Shown: positions 46,561 through 59,006 of the stretch, piece by piece
How the letters are laid out: the number at the start of each line of letters is the position of its first letter
Position numbering within the stretch: the first letter of the stretch is position 1
NCBI GenBank assembly: GCA_009731375.1
Contig: BJOX01000087.1
Location: forward strand, 503,073-563,063
Direction: 5' to 3'
DNA from: Paulinella micropora
Lineage: Eukaryota > Cercozoa > Imbricatea > Euglyphida
DNA: 59,991 nucleotides
Translations under genes and position numbers: made by a program
The notes under the pieces: generated by a model
Seen by the model: the letters and a program-made list of their open reading frames with translations, nothing else
Told to the model about the DNA's origin: nothing
The model's database searches: none

Positions 46561-47260
46561 AATTATCCAGTTCAAAAATAGTGCCAAACAGCATACCCCA
46601 AGGAAACTTAACATTAATAACAGGGGTGGCAGTATTATCAGCACCGCCTTCGAAATACTTAGCCTCCTCGAAAGGAACATTAACCAAACTATAACTTCCA
46701 GCAGTGCTATCAGCGAAAGCGGTATCATCGTAGCGACGTGCATTAACAAGAGGCACTTTGTAGTATGCTTAAACTGCAGCCTTAAGGACTGCAGCATCTG
46801 CCGCATCAGTGGTTGCCTTTCTCTCTGCTCTAGTTCCACCTTCAACTTTTTCTGCATTACACTTTTGAAGCATAGCACCGCTAGCCACACCAGCACCATG
46901 GTTTTCAAGTGCCATAAATTTTTCATACTTAATTTCCGGTTTCCATCACATGTTGAAGATTACACAAATACTGCCCGCTTCGGCTTCGCAGTTCAATAGT
47001 TTTAATCATAGACAGACAATCCATATAGATACGATTGTAGCGGCCTGCACCACCCACACCAGACGGAGTGTAAGTAAATCGCAACACACTCCTCGCAAGG
47101 TTCAAAGGACGAGTAGAAATTTTAAAGGTGTCTTCCATACCACCAGCAGTAGTAAGTGCAACAGGTTGCGAGCCTTCACGAGTGGTAAGTTTAGTTCATA
47201 CTTACCAGTTAGCAGTTCCTTAGTCTGATGGACTAGTTCTCCTCCATATTGGACAGGCAT
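46561..47260 (-). pseudogene. Major capsid protein of P1, N-terminal part (split by T1), frameshifted
   Basis: Starts MPVQYGGELVHQTKELLTGK at 47260. Matches the first half of the P2 capsid protein (TTAGGMEDTFKISTRPLNLA, RSVLRFTY, IYMDCLSMIKTIELRSRSGQ, VPLVNARRYDDTAF). Several frameshifts and one in-frame stop. The last codons before T1 encode FGTIFELDN; the next residues of the homologue are found at 16150 on the other side of T1. Confidence 0.85.
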
Positions 47261-47341
47261 TTTTTGTTTTGTTTTTGAAGTAGAGTAAATTAACTAATTC
47301 ACCAGAATATATAATAATATAGAAAAAAAATAAATAATTCT

Positions 47342-47443
47342 AAAATTACCCTACCGCGATTTCAACAAATTGAAGAATGAATTAAATAAACTAAAATTAC
47401 CCTACCGCGATTTCAACAAATTGAAGAATGAATTAAATAAACT
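47342..47443. repeat. 51-bp tandem duplication over the penton stop (P1)
   Basis: AAAATTACCCTACCGCGATT at 47342 is repeated at 47393; the unit includes the last codons and stop of the penton gene. Confidence 0.9.
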
Positions 47444-48235
47444 AAAATAATTAGTTTCACGATAAACCAATAAAGTCATAACGATACCTAAACCATTAAG
47501 ATTAATGGCTTGGTCGTTTTCGTCCGTCAAGTAAAATCTAAATACATTGTTTGAATTAGTGGATAATGTTTTTCCATACTCAGACCCGCTTCCATCATAA
47601 ATAACAGACCCAAAAGGAATTTCGTTGGCTGTGTATATTTCTTGAAGCACATGATTATCACCTTCATTCACCAAATCAGATTGAAGATACAGAGTTTTTT
47701 CACCAGTTAAAATAATTACATTTGGCGATTTAATAAAATCATTAGCGAAGAAATATGTTGAGTTTCTATCAAACCCCATTACCTCGTGAATACGGGTATC
47801 ACCATCAAATATAAACCGCGGTTGAATACCTCCGTTATTTGAAACACTGAATGTTAATTTTCCATCCTCCGCTTCTGTGTTTGTATTGTTGCTTGAGACA
47901 ACATAAGTATAGTCATTCGGACTTTCTGTCGTCAGTACCTCCGACAACTTATTTTTAAATTGTTCATTGTGTAGTTTCCCTCAGGTATCGTAATTAAAGC
48001 CTCATACCCGTCTTCNNNNNNNNNNCTACCCGTCTTCGTATAATGTAAAAGTATCATATGGTGAAGCCACAGAGTAATACGATTTTGGAATGTAAATATG
48101 AAGAATTTTACAATGTGTGGGATTGTCTAGCCCCTTCATATTGACTTCGTGTGTAAAGTCGCTGTCTGTGCCAGTTATCCTATTTTTACTATTTATGTAA
48201 TAGATACCCGAACTTATTCCTCCCTTGTAGTCCAT
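47402..48235 (-). pseudogene. Penton protein of P1, gap and frameshift
   Basis: MDYKGGISSGIYYINSKNRI at 48235, open through TGTDSDFTHEVNMKGLDN, then an N gap at 48016-48025 with repeated flank (CTACCCGTCTTC) and a frameshift near 47950. The C-terminal 180 residues match the P2 penton closely. Unlike P2, the N-terminal A run is intact here. Confidence 0.8.
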
Positions 48236-48257
48236 TGTATATTATATAAATAATATT

Positions 48258-50164
48258 TCAGATATATGTATCAAAATAGCCATATCCGTTCTGTGCTTTT
48301 AATTTTTCTGCTTCGTCTTCTTTTAGGTCTGTATAACCACTTGTGAATTTAAACCTTACACCTTTTGAACGAAGGAGAAGAAACCGCATAGCAAACCATC
48401 CGCATGTGTCGCTCGTATCAGATTGTTGTTTTACTTGATTAACCTTCATTAATAAATAACTATCAGGATTACTTTTATTTATTAGTTGTTTCATTTGTTG
48501 TTGGAAGTCTTCCGTTGGCTCGTAAAGTGCTAATGGGTCATACACTTCCACGGACCGGTCTTTGTCTAGACTTATCCATACGGCGATCCAATGAGACCCC
48601 GCTTGTTTGTGATTGTCCAAATTCATCATAAATCCGTATCGCTTTCTGCTTCCGGGCTTCAACTTGTAGATTTCATCACTGGCTATCGCTCCGAGATACC
48701 ATCCATATTTTTTTCATTATTTCGTCTATTTCATTAGTCATTAGTCCCCGTCCCTCTCCATCTTGTTGCTGACCGAAGGTCGCATCTTCAACTACGTTGG
48801 AGTGTTGATGTGGCTCATCTTGTTGCGGCTCTTCTGGCTGTGGCACCTCTGGCTCTGGTTGCTGTGGTTGCTCTGGCTGTGGTTGCTCTGGCTGTGGCTC
48901 TGGTTGCTGTGGTTGCTCTGGCTGTTGCTCATTTCTATATTCATTTATAAGAAAATTAACATAATCTTTTTTTTCTCATTGAATGAACCCATTCTTTTCT
49001 TGTTAGATACTTTTTAATGTTTTCTACGGAAAACAATTTATCAATCAAATTTTCTAAACCAGTTCCCGTTTGTAATCCCAAATATTCAGCCAATTTCTTT
49101 TTTACTTCGTCCTTCTTTTGTCCTACATCTATTTTATGTTCTACAATTTTGTCTATTATCCATGATGCCCTTTGGTTCCAACCTTTAACATCGTGGCCTT
49201 CATTTTTAAGTTTTTCCCTTAATGCTTCACCAAGAATTTTAATGGTAAGTTTTTTCTCAATATTACTATTTGTCAATCCACTCTTTAACATCGCTTCATA
49301 TTTAGCCATCTCTAATTTATTTCCTAAATTTTTATTTAAATTTTCTTGCTCACCGAGTACTTTTTCATATCGACTATTGTCAGTTTTTGTTCTCGAAATT
49401 GTTTTATTCTTTCTGCTATACTTTGTATTTTACTAGGTTCCCAATTATCTATATCTGCTTGAGTAAAAACTCCAGACTTTATGATTAATTTTTTATTTTC
49501 TTCAAATTCTTGATTTGGCTTAACTTTTACCTCTGGCTGTGCCTGTTGTTCTTGTGGCTGTCCCTGCTGTGGTGGCATAATATATTGATATTGAACTGGT
49601 GGTAATGCTTGTATTCTATTTTTTCTGTCTTCTTCATATTTTTACATCTTCTGTGAGTTTTTGCTCCCTTCTTAGTTCTCTGGCTTTTTGTTCTTGTCGT
49701 TCATTAATATCCGCTAGTTCTCTTTTATGTTCCCTGTCCATTATCTCTTGTCTTTCCTTAGCATCTGCTATGTCTTTTCTTTCTTGCCTCTTCTTTTCCT
49801 CGTCTAAATCCTCCCGTGCCTTTCTTTCTTTTTTCTCTATGGTTTCAATACCTTCATACTTTTCCTTTCTGAGTTTGTCTAAGTGGTCTTGAATTGCTGT
49901 TCTCGTATTCTGCTCAATCTCTGACAGGCTCTGGACTTTTCTTAAGTCTTCCTTCTTTGTTTTTTTCTTTGCTTTTGGTCTGCTTAAGTATTTCATAAAA
50001 AGTTTAACAATTTGAAGTGTTCTCATATCATTTGTTTTCTTACCGAAATTAAGATAATATTTTTTACCCTTCTGGATAATGTAAGGCTTTCCGCTCTTAT
50101 TCCTATAAACCCGCGGTGGACGGACTTTTGCCCTTTTCACATTTTTAGTCTTAGCGGTCCCCAT
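48258..50164 (-). pseudogene. Adenain-like cysteine protease of P1, several frameshifts
   Basis: Start MGTAKTKNVKRAKVRPPRVY at 50164. Same order as the P2 protease: coiled coil, Gln/Pro/Glu-rich repeat (48820-48930 region), helical part and a protease domain with SHWIAVWISLD, VEVYDPLALY and QQSDTSDTCGWFAMRF, so all catalytic residues are kept. The frame is broken near 49630, 49335, 48965 and 48710. Confidence 0.8.
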
Positions 50165-50210
50165 TATATTAACAAAAAATATTTTCAATTCGTTTATATC
50201 AAAAATATCA

Positions 50211-50522
50211 TTAAAACTTCAAAGCCCCACGACCGCTCTGCCTACCATACCCAAGTTTTGCAGCGGTAGTCCCGATACGAGACGCATATGGAACCCCGAC
50301 ATCGCCAAGTGCTGAAATAATCTTGTTATCGCGAAGGAACTTATTCACAGCCATCGCGGTTTTACCTACCTTGGCCCAGTTAATTTTACCGCCAGCCTGT
50401 CCCTTGCCTCCTTGCTTCTTCTTACGACCAGTCTTCTTTTTGCCTCCAGCCATTGTACTTGAGTTAATTGTTCGTTTGCCGATTGTCGGAATGACTTCAA
50501 CACGAGTTGTTTTTACTACCAT
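50211..50522 (-). CDS. Small basic core/pX-like protein (P1), intact
   Basis: 103 residues: MVVKTTRVEVIPTIGKRTIN, a KKKTGRKKKQGGKG basic block, INWAKVGKTAMAVNKFLRDN, and a Gly-rich end GYGRQSGRGALKF. Five residues present in P2 (KTANA region) are missing here. Likely DNA- or membrane-binding virion component, as for P2. Confidence 0.6.
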   Translation of the reverse strand: MVVKTTRVEVIPTIGKRTINSSTMAGGKKKTGRKKKQGGKGQAGGKINWAKVGKTAMAVNKFLRDNKIISALGDVGVPYASRIGTTAAKLGYGRQSGRGALKF

Positions 50523-50572
50523 AAATGATAGCGAAATATATAATACAGAAAAAATAATTAATTTAAATTTTT

Positions 50573-51009
50573 TTACTTAAGACGACAATTAAAATTCTTC
50601 CGTAATTCGTCATCAACACTTGAAACATAAAGAAAATTAAATCTCTCATTTGTTGCTTCGTGATATTTTTGAAGAAAGTAGTCAAAGTCAAAAGATAAGT
50701 CTAAGTGTTTATACACGAGTCCATTTTGTCCTGAGACTGGCCTGGAAAGATTAACAAATAATCTAACTGCTTAATGGCTTTATAAATGTAGTCCTTGTGT
50801 ATTGTTGAAGCGATAATTACAATACGGGTTTTTCTGTCGGTTGTCCTTTTCAGTATTTCAAAGAGTGCGGTCGTTTTCCCGCTCTTCTTACGGGCTAGCA
50901 GAAATACATTAGCATACGGCTCATTGAATAATTTATAACCTTTTGCTTTTTTATTTCCATCACCCTCTTGTTTTACTGGCTTCACCTTGACATTGTTTAT
51001 CTTAAGCAT
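50573..51009 (-). pseudogene. Packaging ATPase of P1, deleted
   Basis: The N-terminal part with Walker A (ARKKSGKTTALFEI) is 90% like P2, but after KDYIYKA the sequence jumps to IKQLDYLLIF: 125 codons including Walker B are gone, in frame. A further single-base loss near 50722 shifts the rest (to 50573). The protein cannot hydrolyse ATP normally. Confidence 0.85.
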
Positions 51010-51018
51010 TGTATATTA

Positions 51019-51379
51019 TTATCCTAAAAACTCTAAGCATACAACAATTCTTCCCGCTAAATTTCCTGTATCAATATTTCCGCTGTCAGTTTCAAGGACT
51101 TTAAATGTATATTGTCCGTCCGTCCATCCAACGACACCTAAATTATAACTAAGGTTTGAAATGTTTGCTATATTACTATCAGCGAATGTGCCGATAATTT
51201 CAATTCTGTCAATATAAATAATTCTGGTTTTGGTTTCCGTCTGGTCGTTCGTATAATGAATAAACTTAACATTCATTTTGGTTGGTGTGAATGACATTTG
51301 AATATTTTATTAAATGTTTGCTTCCAAGAAAATCATTGCTCAGAAAAATAATCCGCTGATACTTATATTCAGTAGCCAT
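51019..51379 (-). pseudogene. Conserved small virion-type protein of P1, frameshifted
   Basis: Homologue of 39021-39383. MATEYKYQRIIFLSNDF, then indels near 51310 disrupt the frame; the rest (51297-51019) is open and matches P2 closely. Confidence 0.55.
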
Positions 51380-51635
51380 GATTATATTACTGATGATAAA
51401 CTTTTTAATAACAAAAATATTTTCGCGGACTGCCTGCGACTTTTACTCACGGGTAAGCGAAAAAAAGAATGAGAGTTGTGCTTATTGTATAAAGCAAGGA
51501 ATAGAAACTAAATTTAAATGTGTGTATAAGCCTAAGAGTGATTGGTGTGTTAGTTTTGATGAAGCCATTCCTTTAATTTGCTCAAATGATGCTATGTGGT
51601 ATAAAACTCAAGTATGTGAATGTTCATTTCTTTGA
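51378..51635 (+). CDS. Small conserved protein with N-terminal hydrophobic segment (P1)
   Basis: 85 residues, MIILLMINFLITKIF then Cys-rich domain with TKFKCVYKPKSDWCVSFDEA. Same length as P2 39382-39639, one of few P1 genes without any frameshift. Its ATG shares CATG with the minus-strand gene. Confidence 0.6.
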   Translation: MIILLMINFLITKIFSRTACDFYSRVSEKKNESCAYCIKQGIETKFKCVYKPKSDWCVSFDEAIPLICSNDAMWYKTQVCECSFL

Positions 51636-51980
51636 ACTAGAAGGTGATGGAAGGCAAATTCCTATGAGTAAAGTCAAAATTCCGACATAAGTGTTAGCAA
51701 CCTCACAAGGTCAGTTCTTTTCAGATAGCCTCACGATACAAGGGGTTATAATGGCAATAATGATACCCATTTGAAATAAGTATTTAATAAGTCGGCTGTC
51801 GGTCGGTCTGTTTTGTATACAACAACAATTCCAGTTATCTTCCAATTCGTGCTCTACTTTTTTTTCCTCAGTCTTTAGTTCTACTTCAAGAACACGAGAC
51901 TTTAATTCGGGAGTTAGTTCGCCATCCATATCCATAATAGGCGGTGGTCTGTGAAGTCTAGTTGTATTATTGTTTGACAT
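51624..51980 (-). pseudogene. Two-helix membrane protein of P1, frameshifted
   Basis: MSNNNTTRLHRPPPIMDMDG at 51980, first helix LFQMGIIIAIITPCIVRL, a one-base shift after SEKN, then the second helix region ANTYVGILTLLIGIC and LPSPSS end. Overlaps the end of the plus-strand gene by 12 bases; cassette C5 of P2 is absent here. Confidence 0.6.
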
Positions 51981-52002
51981 TAGGGAAAACGACTGCTCGT
52001 AT

Positions 52003-53301
52003 TTAAGAAAGTTGCTTAGATAGATCTTCTATAATAAGCAAGAGATTATTATTTTGTTTTTCTAAATTAACTACCTTTTCTGATAATTGTTGAACCTGTT
52101 TAATTAATGGTGCAATAAACTCTGAATAACCTATACCATAACCAACATCACCACTATCAACACATTTAACATCTTCTGGATTAATACTTACACCTTTCAA
52201 TTCGCATTCTTTTCTTTGCTTTGGACACGGAACCATAATTGTTTCTTTTATAAAACCGCCGAAATCTAGCATATCTTCTAATTCCTGTGCTATTAAACCA
52301 TTCTCTAGCATTCATTTCTGTTAGTATTTCTTCTAATTCCTGTGCTATTAAACCCGTTCTCTGTTTCTTGTTATCATCAATCATACGATAGCAGACTGGA
52401 TTTAACTTATTAATAAAATCTAAGCCTAAACACTCTTTTGTGTCTTCTTTTTTTCTCCTGTCTGAATATTGAATTGGATTAGACGATACCCATAATTGCC
52501 CATCGCTTGCTCTTAAAGATATTAAAACATCATTACAATTTTCCCATATGAAACCTTCCGTTGTGTTCGTGCCACATCTAGATCTTAAAGCATAACTTGT
52601 TATACCACCTCCAACACCACCTGCTAGTGCTGTTCCTCCACTTAATGATTTACTCGCACCAGATTGAGACATATAAATTCCCCAGTCTGTATTTGCTGTC
52701 TCCCACATAAATATTCCTCTCGCATTCGTCCCGTCTGTTCCTCCTTGTATTCCTATCTTTGCTCCACTAGTTAATGTTGTGGTCGTTAGCACTCCCGTGT
52801 ATGTAATACCCGCATTTGCTGTTATTAATCCACTCCAGATAGACTTTTACCTGTCCCCGGCTGAGCCATATAAATCCCCCATCCTGCGTTGTCTGTATCA
52901 CACAGAAATATGCCCTGTCCATTTCCTCCATCTACTTTATTTTGAATAGATAACTTGCAGCCGCCATCTGCTGTTAATAATCCGCTCGCCGTTAATGCGG
53001 TTGTAGTCATTCCAGCAGTTGAAGTAATTGATGTTCCTGTTATTGTTCCAGCACTTGTTATGTTGTTTGAGTTCATATCCAAAGCACCATAAAACCGCAT
53101 ACCACCAGCATTGTTAAAACGGACAATGTCAGATGAAGCACTTTTATTATCCAAAAGTTTTGAAATATAAAGACCTGCTCCTTTTACATCAAATGCTACA
53201 TTCGTGAATACATAACCTCTTTGGTTCGCGGTTCCACTTGTAGCAGTATTTAGAGTAAATAAGAAATATTGATAATCACCTGATGTCTGTGAAAAGAATA
53301 T
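52003..53301 (-). pseudogene. S74 fibre of P1, 3' part, rearranged and cut by T2
   Basis: Keeps the S74 domain (SDRRKKEDTKECLGLDF, TGLIAQELEEIL) and the GIFMWETANTDWGIYMSQ repeats. A short duplication (about 52263-52350) repeats the GLIAQELE region, and near 52825 a second copy of the GWGIYM...KSLSG unit is joined out of frame. The gene stops at about 53301, where T2 begins; the 5' part is outside the window. Confidence 0.75.
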
Positions 53302-53878
53302 AACTAAACATTCGACAATCTTGGGGGTATCCCTTTTTCCGAAATTTTCGATGAAGTATATGGACTTTTTTGAAAACGTGTGGAAATGAAAGGATATGAA
53401 TTCCCTGCTTGCAGAACATATGAAAATAATATTAAAATATGTTTTTATTAATTGTAATACACTTTAACTTCATCTTCAGAGGTGGGCAGGAACCGGTCCG
53501 ACACGGTAATTTTTCTACTTTTTCATAGTCCCGGCTACCATGAATCTATGATGATAACAATGCCGAACATGCAGAATTTGCTTTTACTGTTTATTCTTGC
53601 TTATATTAAGCATTTTACTATATTAAGACATGGTTTTACCTTCAAAAAATTCTGTTTGCCCGCTGTGACGTACGCTGGTACGTAGAGGGGGGAGGGGGGG
53701 GGGAGGTAGGAAGGGGATGGGTCGGAGGGAGGACGCTTCACATCAGATTCTGGTGCATTATCAGAGTTAAACAAATTTCTAATTTCAGTTTTTAGAAGAA
53801 GCGTTACAGTTGCAGTTGCCCTAGACAAAAACCATTATGAAAAAGTCGGACCCAGAAAAATTCATTCAAAAAAAATAA
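53302..53878. repeat. T2 left terminal region
   Basis: The first about 150 bp resemble the T1 end (CCGAAATTTTC, AATATTA, TTTTTATTAAT). A G-rich tract lies at 53687-53710. No gene supported. Unlike T1, no copy of gene B coding sequence is recognisable in it. Confidence 0.65.
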
Positions 53879-55005
53879 TCACATACGACCACGTCCACGT
53901 CCACGTCCACGTCCACCCGCAGCACGACGTGCGCGGCGACGTCCGCGCAAACGGATTCCTGAGTTACGCATTCTCCAACTTGCGTCGGAGCGATCTGAAT
54001 CATCTACAATATGGATAGCATCATGTTAAGGAGGAGAAGAACAAGAAGAAGAAGAAGAAGAAGAAGAAGAAGAAGAAGAAGAAGAAGAAGAAGAAGAAGA
54101 AGAAGAAGAAGAAGAAGAAGAAGAAGAAGAAGAAGAAAACTAATACCATGCTTTTCTTCCTCTGAACCAGAAGATCGATCAGACGATGAGTCAGTTGATG
54201 AACTGGAAGATGAAGTATCAGATAAGTCATCCTCTGAATCTGCCACTGGTTCTGCAGGCTGAGCAGCACCAAGCTCTTCTTCCTCAGGGAACCCACAGTC
54301 GCATCGTTCGAAATGGTTCCACGCTTGTTCAATAAGCTCTGCCTTCTTGAACTGTTTCCGATCGGAGTTTTGCGTTGCAACACCATGCATTCTCATCCAT
54401 GATTTCAATTCGCTAACTACCATCTGCTTGGACGCAAATTGCTTTTTTTCCTCTGACGATCTTAGCAACGTGAGAATTTTCCGCCAAGGCTCAGAAGCAT
54501 TTCCAAACGCTAAATCCTGCTCCTGCTTTTCTTCGCTAGTAAGCTGTCTTGCACCACGCCATCTCGGGTGAGCTGGAGGACGTCCTTCATTAACAAAATA
54601 AGTGCGTGGTAAGGACAGCAGCTCTTCATCGGTCAAACGCGTAAGTGCGTTCATTTTCTCCTGTCGTTCTTGAGGCAACTCCATCCAATTTACAGGTAGC
54701 TCGTCGATCAATCGAAATTCTGCTCTCCATTCCTTGCCTTTTGCATCGACACAGGACATATGAGCAGGACGGCCGGGCAGGCCGCCTTCGAAGTAATCTC
54801 CATCCACCTCTACTCTGGTCAAATTTCCACCTGCTAACATTTCCTCCACATGTGCTCGCTCATCCGGCCCTAGGTATTTAGTAGCCAAAGCACGAATATC
54901 CTTCTTCAGGCGCGGATTGACGAAGTAGCCGACTGGAAGCTTGGGAAGCATGTCGGTCGCTGTCATAAAGAGAGAGAGAGATAGATAGATAGAACGAGAG
55001 AAAGA

Positions 55006-55058
<53 letters not shown>

Positions 55059-58030
55059 AGATAGATAATATTATTACCGGGGCGTCCGATAAACAAATTT
55101 ATCGGTTCTCCTCTGGGATCATCACGCACTCCATGAAAATCCTGTGCGTCTCCCCAAGTAGCGATCTCTACAGTCGGCAAAGCGTCAGGATCTTTCTTGG
55201 TGATTCTATATGCCAAGGGTTTGTTGTAGTTTTTGAAACTCTTGTTCATACACGGGCTAAAATGAGTCATCCAGTCGTAGTTACATCCGAGAACAACCAG
55301 CACATGCCTCTTCTTGTGCTGCTTCTTGAATGCAAGAATGAGCTTTAATAACGCTTGAGCGATGTTAGTTGTCAGGAAGGTGCTCTTCCACCCGATATCC
55401 ATAACTCGAAATTCCTGATCATCTCCATCGTGCCCGTGCCCTGGTGGCTTGCGATGTGACTCTACTTGGAAACGGATTCCTCTGTCAACGACATTGAGCC
55501 CAAGGAAACCCAGCATCGCCCACGCGGTGTTATCACCAGCTCCGTCCCACTCAAGATATAATTTCCACGCTTGCATTGTGCGAGGGTTCCAAAGTTGCCA
55601 ATGTAAAAGTGCGGCAAGCATATTAATGTTGCTGTTCGCGCCGTGTTCTACCGCGCCTTCAAGGTACGTCAGAATAAAATGCGTATCGGTAGTGTAGCAG
55701 GTATTGATTCCAACGCAAACGCGAAACACAATTTTTCCTTTGAAATCTTTCGCGGCGCGGCGGCAAGATGGGATCTTCACTGGCGGTTTCATATCGGCTG
55801 ATATGACTGTGGCAGCAAAATCTGCTGGTGCTACCTTCTTGCGCTGCATGCTGGCAACGCGGCACGCCCTGTGAATTTTGTGATGAAGCCTGCTACGGCG
55901 ACGCCATTCTTGAGCTTCTACTTCAGTCCTGAAACCGTTAGAATGATCAGCAGCAAGCTCTGTGCAGATCTCGCATTTTGAGAAATCTCCTTCTGCAAAA
56001 CAAACCTGTAATAAGTAATGATAACGAAAATATGCATAATACCTCTGACAAACTTGACGTGCGGAAAATCCATGCGCCAAACTTTGTTGATCGTATTGTC
56101 TGTCGGAGGATTATTTGGATCAACTCGTTTCGAACAACCAAACCGAAGGCACATATCTTTCCAATTCTCGCGAACATAGTTTTGGACTCCTGCGTCCTGA
56201 AAATTTTCTTGCATCCTCCATATTCCGTCGCTGCATATCTCCGGGTAACTCTCCATGAACTTCTCGCAGAGTAATACTGCTACCACATCTTCTGTTTCAG
56301 GAACGGTTGAGTAGCTTTTTGTCAACCTTCGTGTTATTTGCAAGAAGTTTGTGTGCTCTTGACAAAACTTTATCACCGATCCCGTAGATACGCTGCCAGG
56401 CTACTTTGCACACAGCCTCCGTTAAATACATATACTGAAACGATCCAGTTTTTGTTTGAAACGATTCAAGCTGCGAAGCTGCCCAAGAATAAAGCTCACT
56501 GAGAGACGATGACGCATTCTTCGCTCTCGTGTAAAGCACATCACGCGTGTCGATAAATGAATAACACTTCCACTTTTTGCAGCAGACAGACTTAACTTCC
56601 CTGTCCAAGTCGGCGAAGGTAATCCCCAACAGTTTTTGGAGCGCAGACGGTCTCTGAAGCTTCACTGCACCTTTCGTGCGACTTTTCATCGTGTAGGGGC
56701 GCGTTGGATTCTTACGTGGTCTGCTGTAAGGAATTGGTGATAATCTCATGATGTTATACAACAGCTCATTCGATTCCATAAGCTCGTCGAAGTTCAATCG
56801 AAGCTCGTTGGATAATTCCGCATCGTCCACGCCGACCAGAGGAGGAAGCAATCCAGGGTTGATAGATGCAGCATCACCGTTTGAATCCGTATCTGAACAC
56901 TCTTCGTCGACGTTCTACGCAAACAAGATCGCTTATGAACATTAACCAGCATGAACATAGACAGGTAGAGAAAAAAAATTACCATGGAGCCAGTAGGAAG
57001 ATATAGTCTAGAGCTGCTGCAGCTACTAACATCATATCCTGTAGTGACAGTAGAACTGTCTGACTGTTTCCAGCTGTCGAGGTTAGCATCAACGTCAGGA
57101 ACACCAGCCTGTGAAAAAGGATCTTCTCAGTAATAATTTTCATTTATTTATTTTTTACCTGTGCATCACTCAAGCTTGATTTTTCTGTGATGACTGTAAT
57201 GTCCGAGCTTTCCCTGGGCAGAAGCGTGCGGCGACTATCTGAAATTGAGGACACGCTGTCGAGAAGCTTCCTCTTTTTTTCCGGCGGAATAGATGATGAC
57301 CTGGAGAGCGGTTGCTTTCCATCAGAACTAATACTGCTGACCGACGCTAAAAGTTCAACCTTTGCTTCATGAAGCAAGGAAATTGACTTAAGTGGAAGCG
57401 GATGTTCTTTCTCAGGAACGATGAAACATACATGACCAATGTCAGTCTCGAACAGGAAAACTGGGATTTTAGCTCCTTCCTTGGCAGCCTCTTTCAACCA
57501 GACCAGATGTGCATCGCTTGGCAGCGTAGCTATCTCTAGGTCTGGATTAGGCGCATAGCTGAGCAAAATCTCTTGATCTTTCGATATTGCGGTGGTGACA
57601 GTCACAATAGGAGTACCCTTGCTGACCTGACATTATTTACAACAATATTTATAGAAAAAATACAACACACGTAACAAAAACTTACATTGCATGGATGTAT
57701 GTAACAACTAACATAATTTACCTTCACGTTCGGTCGGCAAGTGTCATCGTCGAGCTTGTTGAACCCTTGCGATGAAGAGTTGATGAGATGCATTGCATTC
57801 CTGCTCGATTCGTTAATGAATTTAATTGGATGCATCCCTGTTTGCAGGGAACTCCCAATTTTCATAGTGAAATGATCAGAAAATGCAGCATGATCTGCAG
57901 CACGCAAAGACTTTCCTCCTGGTTCGAGGAGCCCAAGCTGAAAAGAAGGAGGAAGGTATTTATCAGCAAAGACTCCGTAGCCACCACCACGGTGTGCCAC
58001 ATATATCGGCGCCTTGCTAGCCCTCAGCAT
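53879..58030 (-). CDS. T2 gene B: SET domain fused to DUF7869-like DDE transposase
   Basis: Exons by open frame and GT/AG: 58030-57722, 57626-57159, 57108-56983, 56914-56042 (one frameshift near 56310), 55994-55078, 54959-54147, 54003-53879. SET: GGGYGVFADKYLPPSFQLG, RNAMHLINSSS, RPNVK, then TTAISKDQEILLSYA. Transposase core: SADM (Asp about 55794), GAVEHGANSNINML, WDGAGDN and PPGHGHDGDDQEF, very like the DGxxDN and GHTHEDID motifs of DUF7869 proteins. The C-terminal domain (PKLPVGYFVNPRLKKDIRAL) matches T1. The last exon ends in RG repeats (GGRGRGRGRGRM); the RanBP2-like finger of T1 is absent. CT and TTC microsatellites fill two introns. Probable transposase. Confidence 0.75.
54966..55070. 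repeat. (GA)n intron microsatellite in T2 gene B
   Basis: GAGA/GATA repeat fills the intron 55077-54960. The same intron in T1 (24126-24176) has no repeat. Confidence 0.85.
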
Positions 58031-58195
58031 GGCATACCTAAAGTTTGAAATACACATGAAAAAAATGGCAGCGCTTCCCGTTAGAGGGAATCACTAAAAA
58101 AAAAAAAGGACAGAGAAAGGCTCACTGATAGAAGGCCACACACACTAGCTAGTTGTACTAAAGCTAGTATCTATACTCCCCTCTTTAAACTATGC

Positions 58196-58569
<374 letters not shown>

Positions 58570-59006
58570 NNNNNNNNNNNNNNNNNNNNNNNNNNNNNNN
58601 NNNNNNNNNNNNNNNNNNNNNNNNNNNNNNNNNNNNNNNNNNNNNNNNNNNNNNNNNNNNNNNNNNNNNNNNNNNNNNNNNNNNNNNNNNNNNNNNNNNN
58701 NNNNNNNNNNNNNNNNNNNNNNNNNNNNNNNNNNNNNNNNNNNNNNNNNNNNNNNNNNNNNNNNNNNNNNNNNNNNNNNNNNNNNNNNNNNNNNNNNNNN
58801 NNNNNNNNNNNNNNNNNNNNNNNNNNNNNNNNNNNNNNNNNNNNNNNNNNNNNNNNNNNNNNNNNNNNNNNNNNNNNNNNTGGGTCGTGCAATGTTAGGA
58901 AATGACATTTATAGCTTCAACAAACACGTTACAGCAGAAAGATGCAAGGGATGACATGAGTTGAGAGTACGTAGGAAGGAAATGCAAAATCATGCCGGTC
59001 GCTTTT

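Larger units (their letters stand above)
6483..53301. mobile_element. Polinton/Maverick P1 (interrupted, right end outside window)
   Basis: Left terminus AGTAGTATAG at 6483 shares its first nine bases with the terminus of P2 and has the 5'-AG of Polintons. The element encodes a protein-primed PolB, double-jelly-roll capsid protein, penton, adenain-like protease and FtsK/HerA-type ATPase, the usual Polinton set. It is cut at 16150/16561 by T1 in the capsid gene and at about 53301 by T2 in the fibre gene. The integrase, methylase and right terminus expected from P2 are not seen and presumably lie beyond T2. Nearly every gene has frameshifts; the ATPase has an internal deletion, so the copy is inactive unless the indels are sequencing errors. 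Confidence 0.85.
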
